A DNA stretch of 64,000 bases from Aquabacterium sp. (GCF_030652515.1 NZ_JAUSAR010000010.1:186001-250000); one strand, 5' to 3'. Numbered from the stretch's first letter, positions 15,267 through 23,981 are shown. A program made the numbers and translations. The notes: a model not told the origin generated them from the sequence alone.

Positions 15267-16694
15267 ATGAAACTGCGCATCGTTACCCTGGCCGCTCTGG
15301 CCGCCATCGCTGGTCAAGCTCACGCCCTGACCATCGCCGACATCGCCACCAAGCGTGCTCTGCCCGCCACCAACCCCGACAAGCTGTTTGAAGTTCACTT
15401 CTCCGGCGCTTCGGCCCTGTCGGCTGTCATCGGCGGCCTGTTCACGCAAAACTGCGTGGCCGGCACCCTCGACACCTACGTCAGCAACTTCACTGACGGC
15501 GCATTCGCTGGCGACACCGCCAACGGCCAATCTGTCAAGGCCTACACCTGCCGCATCATCGTTGACACCGCTTCGGTCAAGAACGACTTCGGCCCGGCCT
15601 TCAGCGGCAAGTACGTGGTTTTCCAGAAGTCTGACCAAGGTGGTTCGGGCAATGGCGTGTTCCCCGTGGCTTACAGCCAAACCCTGCCTTTCCTGAACCT
15701 GACGGCCGCCAACTGCGCCGGTCTGGTCTGCAACAGCAACGGCTATGTGAAGGCCCCTGATGGCGGTGTGTCCGACGTGGCCCCCACCGGCTTCAACCCT
15801 GATCAAAATCGCCCTGCCGTGCCGGTGGACTTCACCGACACCAGCTTGTTCCCCAATGTCTCCAACAGCAATTTTGCCCGTGTTGATGGCGTGGTGAACA
15901 CCGTCTTCGGTCTGGCTGTCAGCACCCCTTTGTACACGGCCCTGCAAGCTGACCAAGGTTTGGCTGCCACTGTACGCCCCACGGTGCCCAAGGCTGTGAT
16001 CGCTTCTATGTTGGCCAATACGTTTGACCCCAGCATCAGCTGGAAGGCTTTGTTGCCCAACAGCCCTGCGGTCAATGAGCAACAAATCAACATCTGCCGC
16101 CGTGTCAATGGTTCAGGCACCCAAACGTCTGCCAACGCATTCTTCCTTGAGTATCCCCGCAATGCTCTGAGCCTGCTGCCTGCCACCAATGCTGGCAATT
16201 CCGAGTTCGCCAACGACATCAACAACATTGGCAACGCTGGCCTCATCATGGTGTACGAGGGTTCTTCTTCGGGCAACGTGCGTTCTTGCCTGGACAAGGC
16301 CAACGACACCGCTTCGTTCGCCATTGGCCACATCTCGCTGGAAAATGCTGAAACCGCCAAGTGGAAGTTCGCTGCCGTTGACGGCGCTGTTGCCAGCCGC
16401 GACAACGCCAAGAAGGGCCACTACCACTACGCGTTTGAATCGACCATGCAAATCAACAACGCTGCTCCTGCCACGCAGAAGAGCTTCTTGAACGGCATGA
16501 TTGATTCGGCCAAGAAGTCGGTCAACCTGAACTCGCTGCCTGCTGCTGCTCAAAATGGCGTGATGGCCCTGCCCACGGCGGCCGATTGCGCTGCTGCTCC
16601 CTTCGGTGGCTACGCTGCCGGTTCCACCGCTGAGAAGTTCTGCTCACGCGTCAGCCGCCCTGGCGTGGATGACGTGCTGATCATCGCTCGCTGA
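15267..16694 (+). CDS. PstS-like periplasmic substrate-binding protein
   Basis: A 475-residue secreted protein (signal peptide about 1-20, ending HA). FEVHFSGASALSAVIGGLF at the mature N terminus and CRRVNGSGTQTSANAFF in the middle resemble the binding loops of phosphate-binding PstS-type proteins, where a GSGT loop contacts the anion. Many other loops are longer and no ABC transporter genes adjoin it. Several cysteines suggest disulfides. There is no PEP-CTERM tail. Closeness to phosphatase and Pho-box genes makes a phosphate-related role attractive, but the ligand is not shown. A rho-independent terminator follows. A short palindrome, CTCTGG-T-CCAGAG, lies upstream at 15208-15220. Confidence 0.6.
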   Translation: MKLRIVTLAALAAIAGQAHALTIADIATKRALPATNPDKLFEVHFSGASALSAVIGGLFTQNCVAGTLDTYVSNFTDGAFAGDTANGQSVKAYTCRIIVDTASVKNDFGPAFSGKYVVFQKSDQGGSGNGVFPVAYSQTLPFLNLTAANCAGLVCNSNGYVKAPDGGVSDVAPTGFNPDQNRPAVPVDFTDTSLFPNVSNSNFARVDGVVNTVFGLAVSTPLYTALQADQGLAATVRPTVPKAVIASMLANTFDPSISWKALLPNSPAVNEQQINICRRVNGSGTQTSANAFFLEYPRNALSLLPATNAGNSEFANDINNIGNAGLIMVYEGSSSGNVRSCLDKANDTASFAIGHISLENAETAKWKFAAVDGAVASRDNAKKGHYHYAFESTMQINNAAPATQKSFLNGMIDSAKKSVNLNSLPAAAQNGVMALPTAADCAAAPFGGYAAGSTAEKFCSRVSRPGVDDVLIIAR

Positions 16695-16742
16695 ATGAGT
16701 GATTGATTGGCCGCCTGGATGGGGCCAATGCAAGCCTGAAGC

Positions 16743-16778
16743 AAAACCCGCGGTGCCTCATGGCCTGCGGGTTTTTTT
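16743..16778 (+). terminator. Rho-independent terminator
   Basis: AAAACCCGC (16743-16751) pairs with GCGGGTTTT (16767-16775), and the T-run continues to 16778. It stands 49 nt after the PstS-like gene and closes that unit before the arsenic operon. Confidence 0.88.
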
Positions 16779-16814
16779 ATGTTTGTACATGTCCTGGAAA
16801 AACTGATTGCGCGG

Positions 16815-16848
16815 TTGACCCTATTTAATAATTCAACTATTATTGAAT
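16815..16848 (+). promoter_or_regulatory. arsR promoter with overlapping ArsR operator
   Basis: A -35 TTGACC (16815-16820), a 17-nt spacer and a -10 TATTAT (16838-16843) make a good sigma-70 promoter. The inverted repeat ATTCAA-N6-TTGAAT (16831-16848) covers the -10 and ends 1 nt before the arsR ATG. The predicted start is 16850, the A of the start codon, and no Shine-Dalgarno sequence exists upstream. The arsR message therefore appears leaderless, with the operator placed to block RNA polymerase directly. Confidence 0.75.
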
Positions 16849-16849
16849 A

Positions 16850-17203
16850 ATGGAAGAAAAGGCCGTCGTCAAATCCCTCGCAGCACTGGCCCAGCCCGTG
16901 CGCTTGCGCGTCTTTCGCGCCTTGGTGGTCGCTGGTCCCCAGGGTCTGACGCCTGGGGACTTGGCTGCACAGTTGGAGGTGGCCGCCACCACGCTGTCGT
17001 TCCACCTCAAAGAGCTGATGCACGCTGACCTGGTCAGCCAGGAACGCGATGGCCGGCACCTCATCTACCGGGCGGCCTTTGATCACATGGATGGTCTGCT
17101 CGGTTATCTGACCGAGCACTGCTGCCAGGGCCAGCCCTGCATTCCCACCCCTGCCACACCGTCCGGCAAGCCCGCGCGTAAGGGGGCTTGCGCCACCTGC
17201 TGA
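16850..17203 (+). CDS. arsR: ArsR family arsenite-responsive repressor
   Basis: A 117-residue winged-helix repressor with recognition helix region VAATTLSFHLKELMHADLV (about 44-62) and wing ERDGRHLIYR. Metal-site cysteines lie after the DNA-binding domain: Cys91, Cys92, Cys97, plus Cys114 and Cys117. The CC-x4-C arrangement is that of Acidithiobacillus ferrooxidans ArsR (Cys95, 96, 102), not the CVC helix site of plasmid R773 ArsR. It should leave the operator on binding As(III). It is the first gene of the operon. Confidence 0.93.
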   Translation: MEEKAVVKSLAALAQPVRLRVFRALVVAGPQGLTPGDLAAQLEVAATTLSFHLKELMHADLVSQERDGRHLIYRAAFDHMDGLLGYLTEHCCQGQPCIPTPATPSGKPARKGACATC

Positions 17204-17229
17204 AACATTGATTTCTGTTGAGGTTAAAA

Positions 17230-17727
17230 ATGAGCGATCAGTTGTTGAATGTTTTGTTCATCTGTACCGGTAACTCGGCGCGTTCCATCCTGGCCGAGGG
17301 CATCCTCAATGCCATGGGCGGCAAGCGCTTCAAGGCCTATTCGGCGGGCAGCCACCCCAAGGGTGAGGTCCATCCGATGGCGCTGGATGTGCTGCAGCGC
17401 CTTGGCATGGCACAGCAAGAGGGCTTTCGCAGCAAGAACTGGGACGAGTTCGCTTCGCCCACTGCACCCGTGATGAACTTTGTCTTCACCGTTTGCGACA
17501 ACGCGGCAGGCGAGGTCTGTCCGGTCTGGCCAGGGCAACCCTTGACGGCTCACTGGGGCGTGTACGACCCCGCAGCCGTTGAAGGCAGTGAAGACAAGAA
17601 GTACCACGCCTTCAATGATGTTGCGCAGATCCTCAAGCGTCGCATCGAGCTGATGCTGTCGCTGCCGCCTCAAAGCCTGCAGTCCTTGTCCATCCAGGCC
17701 CAACTCAACGCCATTGGCCAATCCTGA
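17230..17727 (+). CDS. arsC: Arsenate reductase, LMW-PTP type (first copy)
   Basis: A 165-residue protein with the P-loop CTGNSARS (Cys12 to Arg18), a second cysteine pair in VCDNAAGEVCPVWPG, and a WGVYDPA loop carrying the Asp. These features match the thioredoxin-coupled ArsC family related to low-molecular-weight tyrosine phosphatases, which reduces As(V) to As(III) using three cysteines. It begins 26 nt after arsR. A close paralogue follows directly. Confidence 0.88.
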   Translation: MSDQLLNVLFICTGNSARSILAEGILNAMGGKRFKAYSAGSHPKGEVHPMALDVLQRLGMAQQEGFRSKNWDEFASPTAPVMNFVFTVCDNAAGEVCPVWPGQPLTAHWGVYDPAAVEGSEDKKYHAFNDVAQILKRRIELMLSLPPQSLQSLSIQAQLNAIGQS

Positions 17728-17735
17728 AGCCCGCC

Positions 17736-18239
17736 ATGACCACCCACGTTCTGATCCTGTGCACGCACAACTCCGCCCGCAGCGTGCTCTCTGAAGGCAT
17801 GCTCAACCACCTGGCCGCCAAGCTGGGCAAAGACGTCAAGGCCCACAGTGCGGGCAGCGCCCCCAGTGGCCGCCTGAACCCCTTCGCCATCGAGGCGCTC
17901 AACAACGCGGGCATTGATACTGCGACCTACCGCAGCAAGAGTTGGGATGAGTTCAGCGTTGATGGCGCGCCACCCCTGTCCATCGTCATCACGGTGTGCG
18001 ACAGCGCGGCGGCCGAGACCTGCCCGGTCTTCTTCGGTGGCCAGGGCCAGCCGGTCAAGGTGCACTGGGGCTACCCCGATCCGTCCAACGCCGAAGGTGG
18101 GGATGAGGGGAAGCGCCGCGCGTTTGAGCTGACGCGTCAGGCCATTGGCTACAAGATGCTGCAGTTGCTGGCCTTGCCACTAAACACGATGAGCAAAGAG
18201 GCCTTGCGCACGGCATTGGAGGACATCGGCCGTGCGTGA
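17736..18239 (+). CDS. arsC: Arsenate reductase, LMW-PTP type (second copy)
   Basis: A 167-residue paralogue of the preceding gene, 8 nt downstream. It has P-loop CTHNSARS (Cys9 to Arg15), the cysteine pair in VCDSAAAETCPVFFGG and the WGYPDPS loop. Identity between the two copies is moderate, so this is an old duplication or separate acquisition rather than a recent tandem copy. The reaction is probably the same; a difference in partner or substrate is possible. Confidence 0.88.
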   Translation: MTTHVLILCTHNSARSVLSEGMLNHLAAKLGKDVKAHSAGSAPSGRLNPFAIEALNNAGIDTATYRSKSWDEFSVDGAPPLSIVITVCDSAAAETCPVFFGGQGQPVKVHWGYPDPSNAEGGDEGKRRAFELTRQAIGYKMLQLLALPLNTMSKEALRTALEDIGRA

Positions 18240-18930
18240 CAACACCATGAAATCGCCGCACCCGCTGCTGGGCCGAGCGCTGCTGGCCGAGGCCCTGGGC
18301 ACCATGCTGCTGCTGGCCATCGTCATCGGCTCCGGCATCATGGCCGAGCGCCTGTCTGGCGGCAACACGGCCGTGGCCTTGCTGGCCAACACGGGGGCCA
18401 CCGTCGGCGGCCTCTACATCCTGATCGAGGTGTTTGGCCCGATCAGTGGGGCGCAATTCAACCCGGCCGTGTCACTGGTGATGATGCTGCGCGGCGCCTT
18501 GCCCAAATCGCACGCCTTGGCTTATGTGCCGGTTCAACTGGCCGCGGCAGTGGCGGGTGCCTGGCTGGCCCACGCCATGTTCGACATGCCATTGCAGCAG
18601 ATCTCCAGCAAGCTGCGCACGGGCCAGGGCCAATGGATCGCCGAAGCCGTGGCCACGGCGGGCTTGTTGCTGGTGATCCTGCGTGCCCCGGCAGGCAAGG
18701 CCAGCGCCATGGTCGCGGCTTACATCGGCGCAGCCTATTGGTTCACCGCCTCCACCTCGTTTGCCAACCCCGCCGCGGCGGTCGGCCGCATGATGAGCGA
18801 CACATTCGCGGGCATCGCACCCAGCAGCGTGCCCGGTTTCGTGGCCTCGCAACTGGTGGGCGCCTGCGTTGGCTGGGCATTGGCCTACGCGCTCACGCCT
18901 GCTAATACACCCACACCATCCAAGTCATGA
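18232..18930 (+). CDS. Aquaporin-family channel (AqpS-like)
   Basis: A 232-residue MIP-family protein with six hydrophobic segments and two half-helix NPA boxes, FNPAVS in the first half and FANPAAAVGR in the second. In Sinorhizobium meliloti an aquaglyceroporin in an arsR-aqpS-arsC-arsH operon lets As(III) made by ArsC leave the cell; the context here is closely similar. GGAGG lies 9 nt before the GTG at 18232, which overlaps the previous gene; an ATG at 18247 is an alternative. Confidence 0.87.
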   Translation: MRDNTMKSPHPLLGRALLAEALGTMLLLAIVIGSGIMAERLSGGNTAVALLANTGATVGGLYILIEVFGPISGAQFNPAVSLVMMLRGALPKSHALAYVPVQLAAAVAGAWLAHAMFDMPLQQISSKLRTGQGQWIAEAVATAGLLLVILRAPAGKASAMVAAYIGAAYWFTASTSFANPAAAVGRMMSDTFAGIAPSSVPGFVASQLVGACVGWALAYALTPANTPTPSKS

Positions 18931-19352
18931 GCGAAGTCACCATCTATCACAACCCGAAGTGCGGCACGTCGCGCAACACCCTGGCTTTGATCCGCAATGC
19001 GGGCATCGAACCTCAGGTCATCCACTACCTGGAGACGCCGCCTACGCGCGATCAACTGGTTCAACTGATTGCTGCCTGCGGCATGTCCGTGCGCGAGGTG
19101 CTACGCAGTAAGGGCGAGGTCTATGACGAGCTCAAACTGGATGACGCCAAGTGGACCGACGATGAGCTGTTGGATTTCATGATCGCGCACCCGATACTGA
19201 TCAACCGCCCCATTGTGATCACCGCCATGGGCACGAAGCTGTGCCGCCCTTCGGAGCTGGTGCTGGACATCTTGCCGCTACCCCAGCAAGGGCCCTTCAC
19301 CAAAGAGGACGGAGAAGTGGTGATTGACGAGCAGGGGCGCCGCCTTGTCTGA
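18927..19352 (+). CDS. arsC: Arsenate reductase, glutaredoxin type
   Basis: A 141-residue ArsC/Spx-fold protein. It begins with [20 protein letters not shown], carrying the catalytic Cys of the family, and has the downstream arginine motifs ([30 protein letters not shown]). This family takes electrons from glutathione and glutaredoxin, unlike the two LMW-PTP copies upstream. It overlaps the aquaporin stop by 4 nt. Confidence 0.95.
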   Translation: MSEVTIYHNPKCGTSRNTLALIRNAGIEPQVIHYLETPPTRDQLVQLIAACGMSVREVLRSKGEVYDELKLDDAKWTDDELLDFMIAHPILINRPIVITAMGTKLCRPSELVLDILPLPQQGPFTKEDGEVVIDEQGRRLV

Positions 19353-20076
19353 CGCCGTTGCTCAACTGCAGGGGCTGCCCCAGGTGGCTGCCGAGCATTT
19401 TCAGGTGCCGGACCTGGCCCGTTTGATGTCCGCTCAGACATCGACCCACGCGCCGCGCTTCTTGCTGCTGTATGGCTCTTTGCGCCAGCGTTCCTTCAGC
19501 CGTCTGGTGGTCGAGGAGTCGGCCCGTTTGCTGCAGGCCATGGGCGGCGAGGTGAAGATCTTCAACCCCAGCGGCTTGCCGCTGCCAGACGATGCGCCTG
19601 ACACCCACCCCAAGGTGGTTGAACTGCGTGGGCTGGCCCAATGGGCCGAAGGCATGGTCTGGTGCTCACCCGAGCGCCATGGCGCGATGACCGGCATCAT
19701 GAAGGCGCAGATCGACTGGATCCCCCTGAACAGCGGCGCCGTGCGTCCCACACAAGGCAAGACCCTGGCGGTCATGCAGGTCAGCGGCGGCTCGCAATCG
19801 TTCAATGCCGTCAACCAGATGCGGGTTCTGGGGCGCTGGATGCGGATGATCACCATCCCCAACCAGTCGTCGGTGGCCAAGGCTTTCCTGGAGTTTGACG
19901 AGCACGACCGCATGAAGCCCTCGGGCTACCACGACCGTGTGGTGGATGTGCTGGAGGAACTCGTCAAGTTCACCTTGCTCACGCGTGACGTATCGCCCTA
20001 CCTGGTGGACCGCTACAGCGAGCGCAAGGAGAGCGCTGAAGCCTTGATGAAGCGCGTGAACCAGGCGTCGATCTGA
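19345..20076 (+). CDS. arsH: ArsH organoarsenical oxidase / NADPH-FMN reductase
   Basis: A flavodoxin-fold protein with the FMN-binding loop [15 protein letters not shown], a [23 protein letters not shown] block and the C-terminal [18 protein letters not shown] typical of ArsH. The family oxidises trivalent methylated and aromatic arsenicals and can reduce quinones. Homologues carry about 30-40 residues before the FMN loop, so a TTG at 19345 (243 aa, overlapping arsC by 8 nt) is chosen. An ATG at 19426 would give a shorter form. The start is uncertain; the family is not. Confidence 0.9.
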   Translation: MSDAVAQLQGLPQVAAEHFQVPDLARLMSAQTSTHAPRFLLLYGSLRQRSFSRLVVEESARLLQAMGGEVKIFNPSGLPLPDDAPDTHPKVVELRGLAQWAEGMVWCSPERHGAMTGIMKAQIDWIPLNSGAVRPTQGKTLAVMQVSGGSQSFNAVNQMRVLGRWMRMITIPNQSSVAKAFLEFDEHDRMKPSGYHDRVVDVLEELVKFTLLTRDVSPYLVDRYSERKESAEALMKRVNQASI

Positions 20077-20157
20077 CGGCTTTTGACCATACCTTGATCA
20101 CGCGCAGGAAAATCTTGGTGAGCAGGTGCCACAGTGTGGGCTCTCAAGGAGCGCACG

Positions 20158-22149
20158 ATGGACATCAAGGTATTGGGGTTGGGGTGCAGCAAGTGCCGCA
20201 TCACCGTCGAGATGATTGAACGGGTGGCCAAAGCTTCTGGGGTTCCCGTGGAGATCACCAAAATCGAGAACCCGGACGAGATCAGGCGCCTTGGCGTCCA
20301 GGCCACCCCCGCCGTCATGATCGGCGACCAGATCGTGCACAGCGGCGGCTTGCCGTCACATGAAGAGGTGCAGTCCTGGCTCAAGCCCCAGTCACTGGGG
20401 TTTCTCCGTCACCCGACCCGGCACTTGTTCTTCACCGGCAAAGGTGGCGTCGGGAAAACATCGCTGTCCACCGCGACCGCCCTCACGCTGGCGGACGCCG
20501 GAAAAAAGGTACTGCTGGTCAGCACCGACGCGGCCTCGAACCTCGATGAAATGCTGGGCATTGAGCTTCGCAACATCCCCACCCCCGTGCCTGGTGCACC
20601 GGGGCTGTCGGTGCTCAACATCGACCCCGATGTGGCGGCGGAGACCTACCGCCAGCGCGTGCTGGCGCAAATGGAGGCGCGAACCACCGAGGCCGAACGG
20701 GCCACGGTGCGTGAGCAGTTGTCCGGCTCATGCACGACCGAAATCGCCTCGTTCGACGAGTTTTCTAACCTGCTGGCCGGTGATGCTGCCGATTACGACC
20801 ACATCGTGTTTGACACGGCGCCAACCGGACACACATTGCGCCTCCTGAGCCTGCCCAAGGCCTGGAGCGGTTTCCTCAAAGACAACGACCGAGGCGCCTC
20901 CTGCCTGGGGCCGCATTCGGGCCTGAAAATGCAGGAGGAGCGTTTCAATGCGGCTCTCGTTGCCTTGTGTGATCCCGCGCTCACCACCATCGTGCTGGTG
21001 GCACGTGCCGAGCGCAGTGCGCTGGCCGAGGCCGCTCGCACCTCCGATGAATTGCGGGTGCTGGGCCTGAGTGAGCAGCAGTTGGTGATCAACGGCGTGT
21101 TCAGGGCCACCGATCCGAACGACGGCGTGGCGCGTGCCATTGAGGCCTTGGGCCAGCAAGCGCTGGATGCCATGCCGGATGCTTTGCGGGCCTTGCCCCA
21201 AAGCACGGTGCCTTTGCGCGCCTTTGACACGGTGGGCTTGCCCGCCTTGCGCGCCTTGCTGAGCGATTCGCCGCCGACCAGCGGGCAAGCTCGCTCACTG
21301 GTCGATGAACCGCCACTGGCAGCCGGGCACATTGACCAACTGGTGGACGAACTGGCGGCGGCCGGGCGCGGCTTGATCATGGTGATGGGCAAAGGCGGCG
21401 TGGGTAAAACCACGATCGCAGCCGCCCTGGCCATTGGCCTGGTCAAGCGCGGGCACGCTGTTCACCTCACCACCACCGACCCGGCCGCCCACCTGGCCAT
21501 GACGCTGGATGGCGAGTTGCCGGGGCTGCAAGTGGGGCGCATTGACCCGAAGCTGGAGACCCAGCGCTACATCGACAAGATCATGGCCGCGCGTTCGCCG
21601 GGCCTGGATGAGCAGGAGCGTGCCTTGCTGCTGGAAGACCTGCAGTCGCCTTGCACCGAAGAGGTCGCGGTTTTTCATGCGTTTTCCAGAACCGTTGCCG
21701 AAGCGCGCAGTGGCTTTGTGGTGCTGGATACCGCGCCAACCGGTCACTCCCTCCTGCTCATGGACGCCACCGGTGCCTACCACCGCCAGATGACGCGGGA
21801 GTTCGAGGGCAAGGCCTCGGTGCATGTGGTCACACCGCTCATGCGGCTGCAAGATGCCAGCTACACCCGCATCATCCTGGTGACGCTGCCAGAGGTGACG
21901 CCAGTGTCCCAAGCCGGGGCGCTGCAAGACGACCTGCGCCGCGCCAAGATTGAACCTTATGCGTGGGTGGTCAACAAATCCATCCTGGCTGCAGGCACCC
22001 ATGACCCTTTGCTGCAAGCCCGGTTGGTCGGAGAAAGGCAGCAGATGGGCAGGTTGGCCGCAGGGCTGGCGCAGCGCACATTCGCTGTGCCGTGGGTGCC
22101 GGAAGCACCGGTGGGCCTGGCTGGTTTGTCAAAGCTGTTGAACGCATGA
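20158..22149 (+). CDS. arsA: Thioredoxin-like domain fused to ArsA arsenite ATPase
   Basis: A 663-residue fusion. Residues 1-78 form a small thioredoxin-like domain with CSKC (Cys10, Cys13) resembling the redox-active disulfide protein of the TIGR00412 type. Residues from about 88 form a complete two-halved ArsA. The first half has FFTGKGGVGKTS, the second MVMGKGGVGKTT, each with DTAPTGH. All three cysteines of the ArsA As(III) site are kept, in SGSCTTEIASFDEF, GASCLGPHSGL and SPCTEEVAVFHAF. ArsA normally energises ArsB and receives As(III) from ArsD; neither is present here, and the N-terminal CxxC could act as a built-in chaperone or reductant. AAGGAG lies 6 nt before the ATG. Confidence 0.93.
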   Translation: MDIKVLGLGCSKCRITVEMIERVAKASGVPVEITKIENPDEIRRLGVQATPAVMIGDQIVHSGGLPSHEEVQSWLKPQSLGFLRHPTRHLFFTGKGGVGKTSLSTATALTLADAGKKVLLVSTDAASNLDEMLGIELRNIPTPVPGAPGLSVLNIDPDVAAETYRQRVLAQMEARTTEAERATVREQLSGSCTTEIASFDEFSNLLAGDAADYDHIVFDTAPTGHTLRLLSLPKAWSGFLKDNDRGASCLGPHSGLKMQEERFNAALVALCDPALTTIVLVARAERSALAEAARTSDELRVLGLSEQQLVINGVFRATDPNDGVARAIEALGQQALDAMPDALRALPQSTVPLRAFDTVGLPALRALLSDSPPTSGQARSLVDEPPLAAGHIDQLVDELAAAGRGLIMVMGKGGVGKTTIAAALAIGLVKRGHAVHLTTTDPAAHLAMTLDGELPGLQVGRIDPKLETQRYIDKIMAARSPGLDEQERALLLEDLQSPCTEEVAVFHAFSRTVAEARSGFVVLDTAPTGHSLLLMDATGAYHRQMTREFEGKASVHVVTPLMRLQDASYTRIILVTLPEVTPVSQAGALQDDLRRAKIEPYAWVVNKSILAAGTHDPLLQARLVGERQQMGRLAAGLAQRTFAVPWVPEAPVGLAGLSKLLNA

Positions 22150-22176
22150 AATGAGCTGAATGGTTGATGCCTTTGA

Positions 22177-22192
22177 TGTCATTTCCATGACA
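22177..22192. repeat. Perfect palindrome in the arsA-tpsB gap
   Basis: TGTCAT-TTCC-ATGACA is a perfect 6-4-6 inverted repeat, 28 nt after arsA and about 100 nt before tpsB. It could be an operator for the two-partner secretion array. The stem is too short and lacks T's for a terminator. Confidence 0.45.
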
Positions 22193-22228
22193 CTCGTTCG
22201 CGGGGGAGCCTGCCGCATCACGGGATGA

Positions 22229-22246
22229 ATGAGCCGAACGGCTCAT
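22229..22246. repeat. Palindrome before tpsB (copy 1)
   Basis: ATGAGCC-GAAC-GGCTCAT, a perfect 7-4-7 inverted repeat, lies 47 nt before the tpsB start. A near-copy with the same TGAGCC arms occurs at 34311-34326, before the ExbB-fusion gene. Both stand upstream of a gene of the same array, which fits an operator or RNA hairpin shared by the cluster. Confidence 0.5.
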
Positions 22247-22293
22247 GATGGCGCGCGGAAGTTTCATGGCGGCTGGTCAGACTCGCGGCCACC

Positions 22294-23934
22294 ATGAAGT
22301 TCATTTCTCATCCCGTGCGCCCGTGTTTCAAAGCCATTTGCGTGGCCATCGCCGTGTGTTGGGCGCCGCTGGCCCAGGCCGCCGAGCCTGACGCCATCAA
22401 GGCCAGCCGCTTCGACATCCAGGAATTCGAGATCGAGGGCAACAGCGTCTTGCCCGTCACCTTGGTCGAGAAAGCCGTTCAACCATTCCTGGGGCCCGAC
22501 AAAGCCCTCGCGGACATGGAAGGCGCCCGGGCCGCCCTGGAAAAGCTTTACCAGGACACTGGCTACATCTCCGTTTATGTGGAAGAGGCCAGTGGCCGCA
22601 TCCCGGAAGACGGCATCGTGCGTCTGCGGGTGGTGGAGGGCACGATTGGCCGCGTCAAAGTCAGCGGCTCGCAGTACCACAGCCAGGCTTACATCCGCGA
22701 CAAGGTGCCCGAGATGGAGCCCGGCAAGGTGCCCAACTTCACGCTGGCCCAAGCGCAGCTGGCCGATTTGAACCGCACCGAGGAGCGGCGAGTTCAACCC
22801 GTGGTCAAGCCCGGCCAACTGCCCGAGACGGTGGACATCGAGCTGCAGGTGATCGACCAGTTGCCAATGCAGTTCAATATTGAGTTGAACAACCGCCAGG
22901 TGCAGTTCACCGAGCCGTGGCGCTTGCAGGCCACGGCGCGCTACAACAATCTGTGGCAGGCCGATCATTCGATGTCGCTCACGGCCATCACCACGCCGCA
23001 GAACATCGACCAAAGCAAGGTGTTGGCGATGTCGTACACCATCCCTCTGCAGGGCAGCGATGCCTGGTTGGGCTATGCCGTGCTGTCCGACAGCCTGGTG
23101 GAGCCGCTGGGCTCGGCCAATGTGGTGGGCAAGGGCTTTGTGCTGGGCGTGAAACGCATTTGGGGCTTGCCAGGCAGCAGCACCTTGCAACACACCTTGG
23201 CAGTCGGCGTGGATTACAAGGATTCGCAAGAGCGCATCAAGGCCGATGGCAGTGAGTTGTCGAGCCCATTGCGCTACGTGCCGGTCAAGCTGGACTACAA
23301 CGCCAATGCGCAGACCGAGGACACCAGCTCGACCTTGTCATTGGGTGGGGTGCTGGCCTTGCGCGGTGTGGTGCGCCAGTCATTGGACTGCGCCGACACG
23401 GGGGCGGTGGACCAGTTCGCCTGCAAGCGCGAGGGGGGCGACGGCAGCTTTGCCGCCATGACGATTGATGCCACCCACACCCGCCCCTTGTGGCGCGGGG
23501 CACTGGAAGGTTGGCAGACCCGGTGGCGACTGGGCGCGCAGATCACCAGCCAGCCGCTGGTGGGGGGCGAACAGTTCTCGATTGGCGGCACGGACTCGGT
23601 GCGCGGCTACTACGAGGCCGAAGCCATTGGCGACGTGGGGGTGCACACCGGCGTCGAGCTGCGCACCCCCAATGTGGCCAAGCGAGAAGGGTATGGGCTC
23701 AGCGCTCTGGACGAGTTGCAAGGGCTGGCGTTTGTTGAAGGCGGCCTGGTGCGCACCTTCAACCCTGGCTTTGCCTACGCCCGAACGGGCCTGGCCTCGG
23801 TAGGAGTGGGCCTGAAGTTCAGGGCCCGCAAGGTGTTCAGCGCCCAGGTGGACCTGGCCTGGCCCCTGCGCGCCACCGACGCCACCAAGAAAAACGATCC
23901 CCGTGTGCATGCCCGCTTGGGCCTTGATTTTTAA
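22294..23934 (+). CDS. Two-partner secretion outer-membrane transporter TpsB (FhaC/ShlB family)
   Basis: A 546-residue Omp85-superfamily protein. A signal peptide (about 1-29, ending AQA) precedes a POTRA domain with FDIQEFEIEGNSVLPVTLVEKAV. A second POTRA region (VVEGTIGRVKVSGSQYHS) and a 16-strand beta-barrel with IGGTDSVRGYYEAEAIGD, the VRGY motif on the L6 loop, follow. It ends in GLDF, a typical C-terminal outer-membrane phenylalanine. It exports the TpsA encoded 47 nt downstream by recognising its N-terminal TPS domain. Confidence 0.93.
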   Translation: MKFISHPVRPCFKAICVAIAVCWAPLAQAAEPDAIKASRFDIQEFEIEGNSVLPVTLVEKAVQPFLGPDKALADMEGARAALEKLYQDTGYISVYVEEASGRIPEDGIVRLRVVEGTIGRVKVSGSQYHSQAYIRDKVPEMEPGKVPNFTLAQAQLADLNRTEERRVQPVVKPGQLPETVDIELQVIDQLPMQFNIELNNRQVQFTEPWRLQATARYNNLWQADHSMSLTAITTPQNIDQSKVLAMSYTIPLQGSDAWLGYAVLSDSLVEPLGSANVVGKGFVLGVKRIWGLPGSSTLQHTLAVGVDYKDSQERIKADGSELSSPLRYVPVKLDYNANAQTEDTSSTLSLGGVLALRGVVRQSLDCADTGAVDQFACKREGGDGSFAAMTIDATHTRPLWRGALEGWQTRWRLGAQITSQPLVGGEQFSIGGTDSVRGYYEAEAIGDVGVHTGVELRTPNVAKREGYGLSALDELQGLAFVEGGLVRTFNPGFAYARTGLASVGVGLKFRARKVFSAQVDLAWPLRATDATKKNDPRVHARLGLDF

Positions 23935-23981
23935 GCTTGCCCGCCGTTCGCCTGTTGTTTGCTGTTGACCCGAGATTTGCC

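Noticed and set aside
22176..22193. Possible Pho box before tpsB (about 12 of 18 positions).
   Set aside because: It is fully explained by a perfect palindrome, its downstream half is ATGACA rather than CTGTCA, and no -10 lies 10-11 nt downstream.
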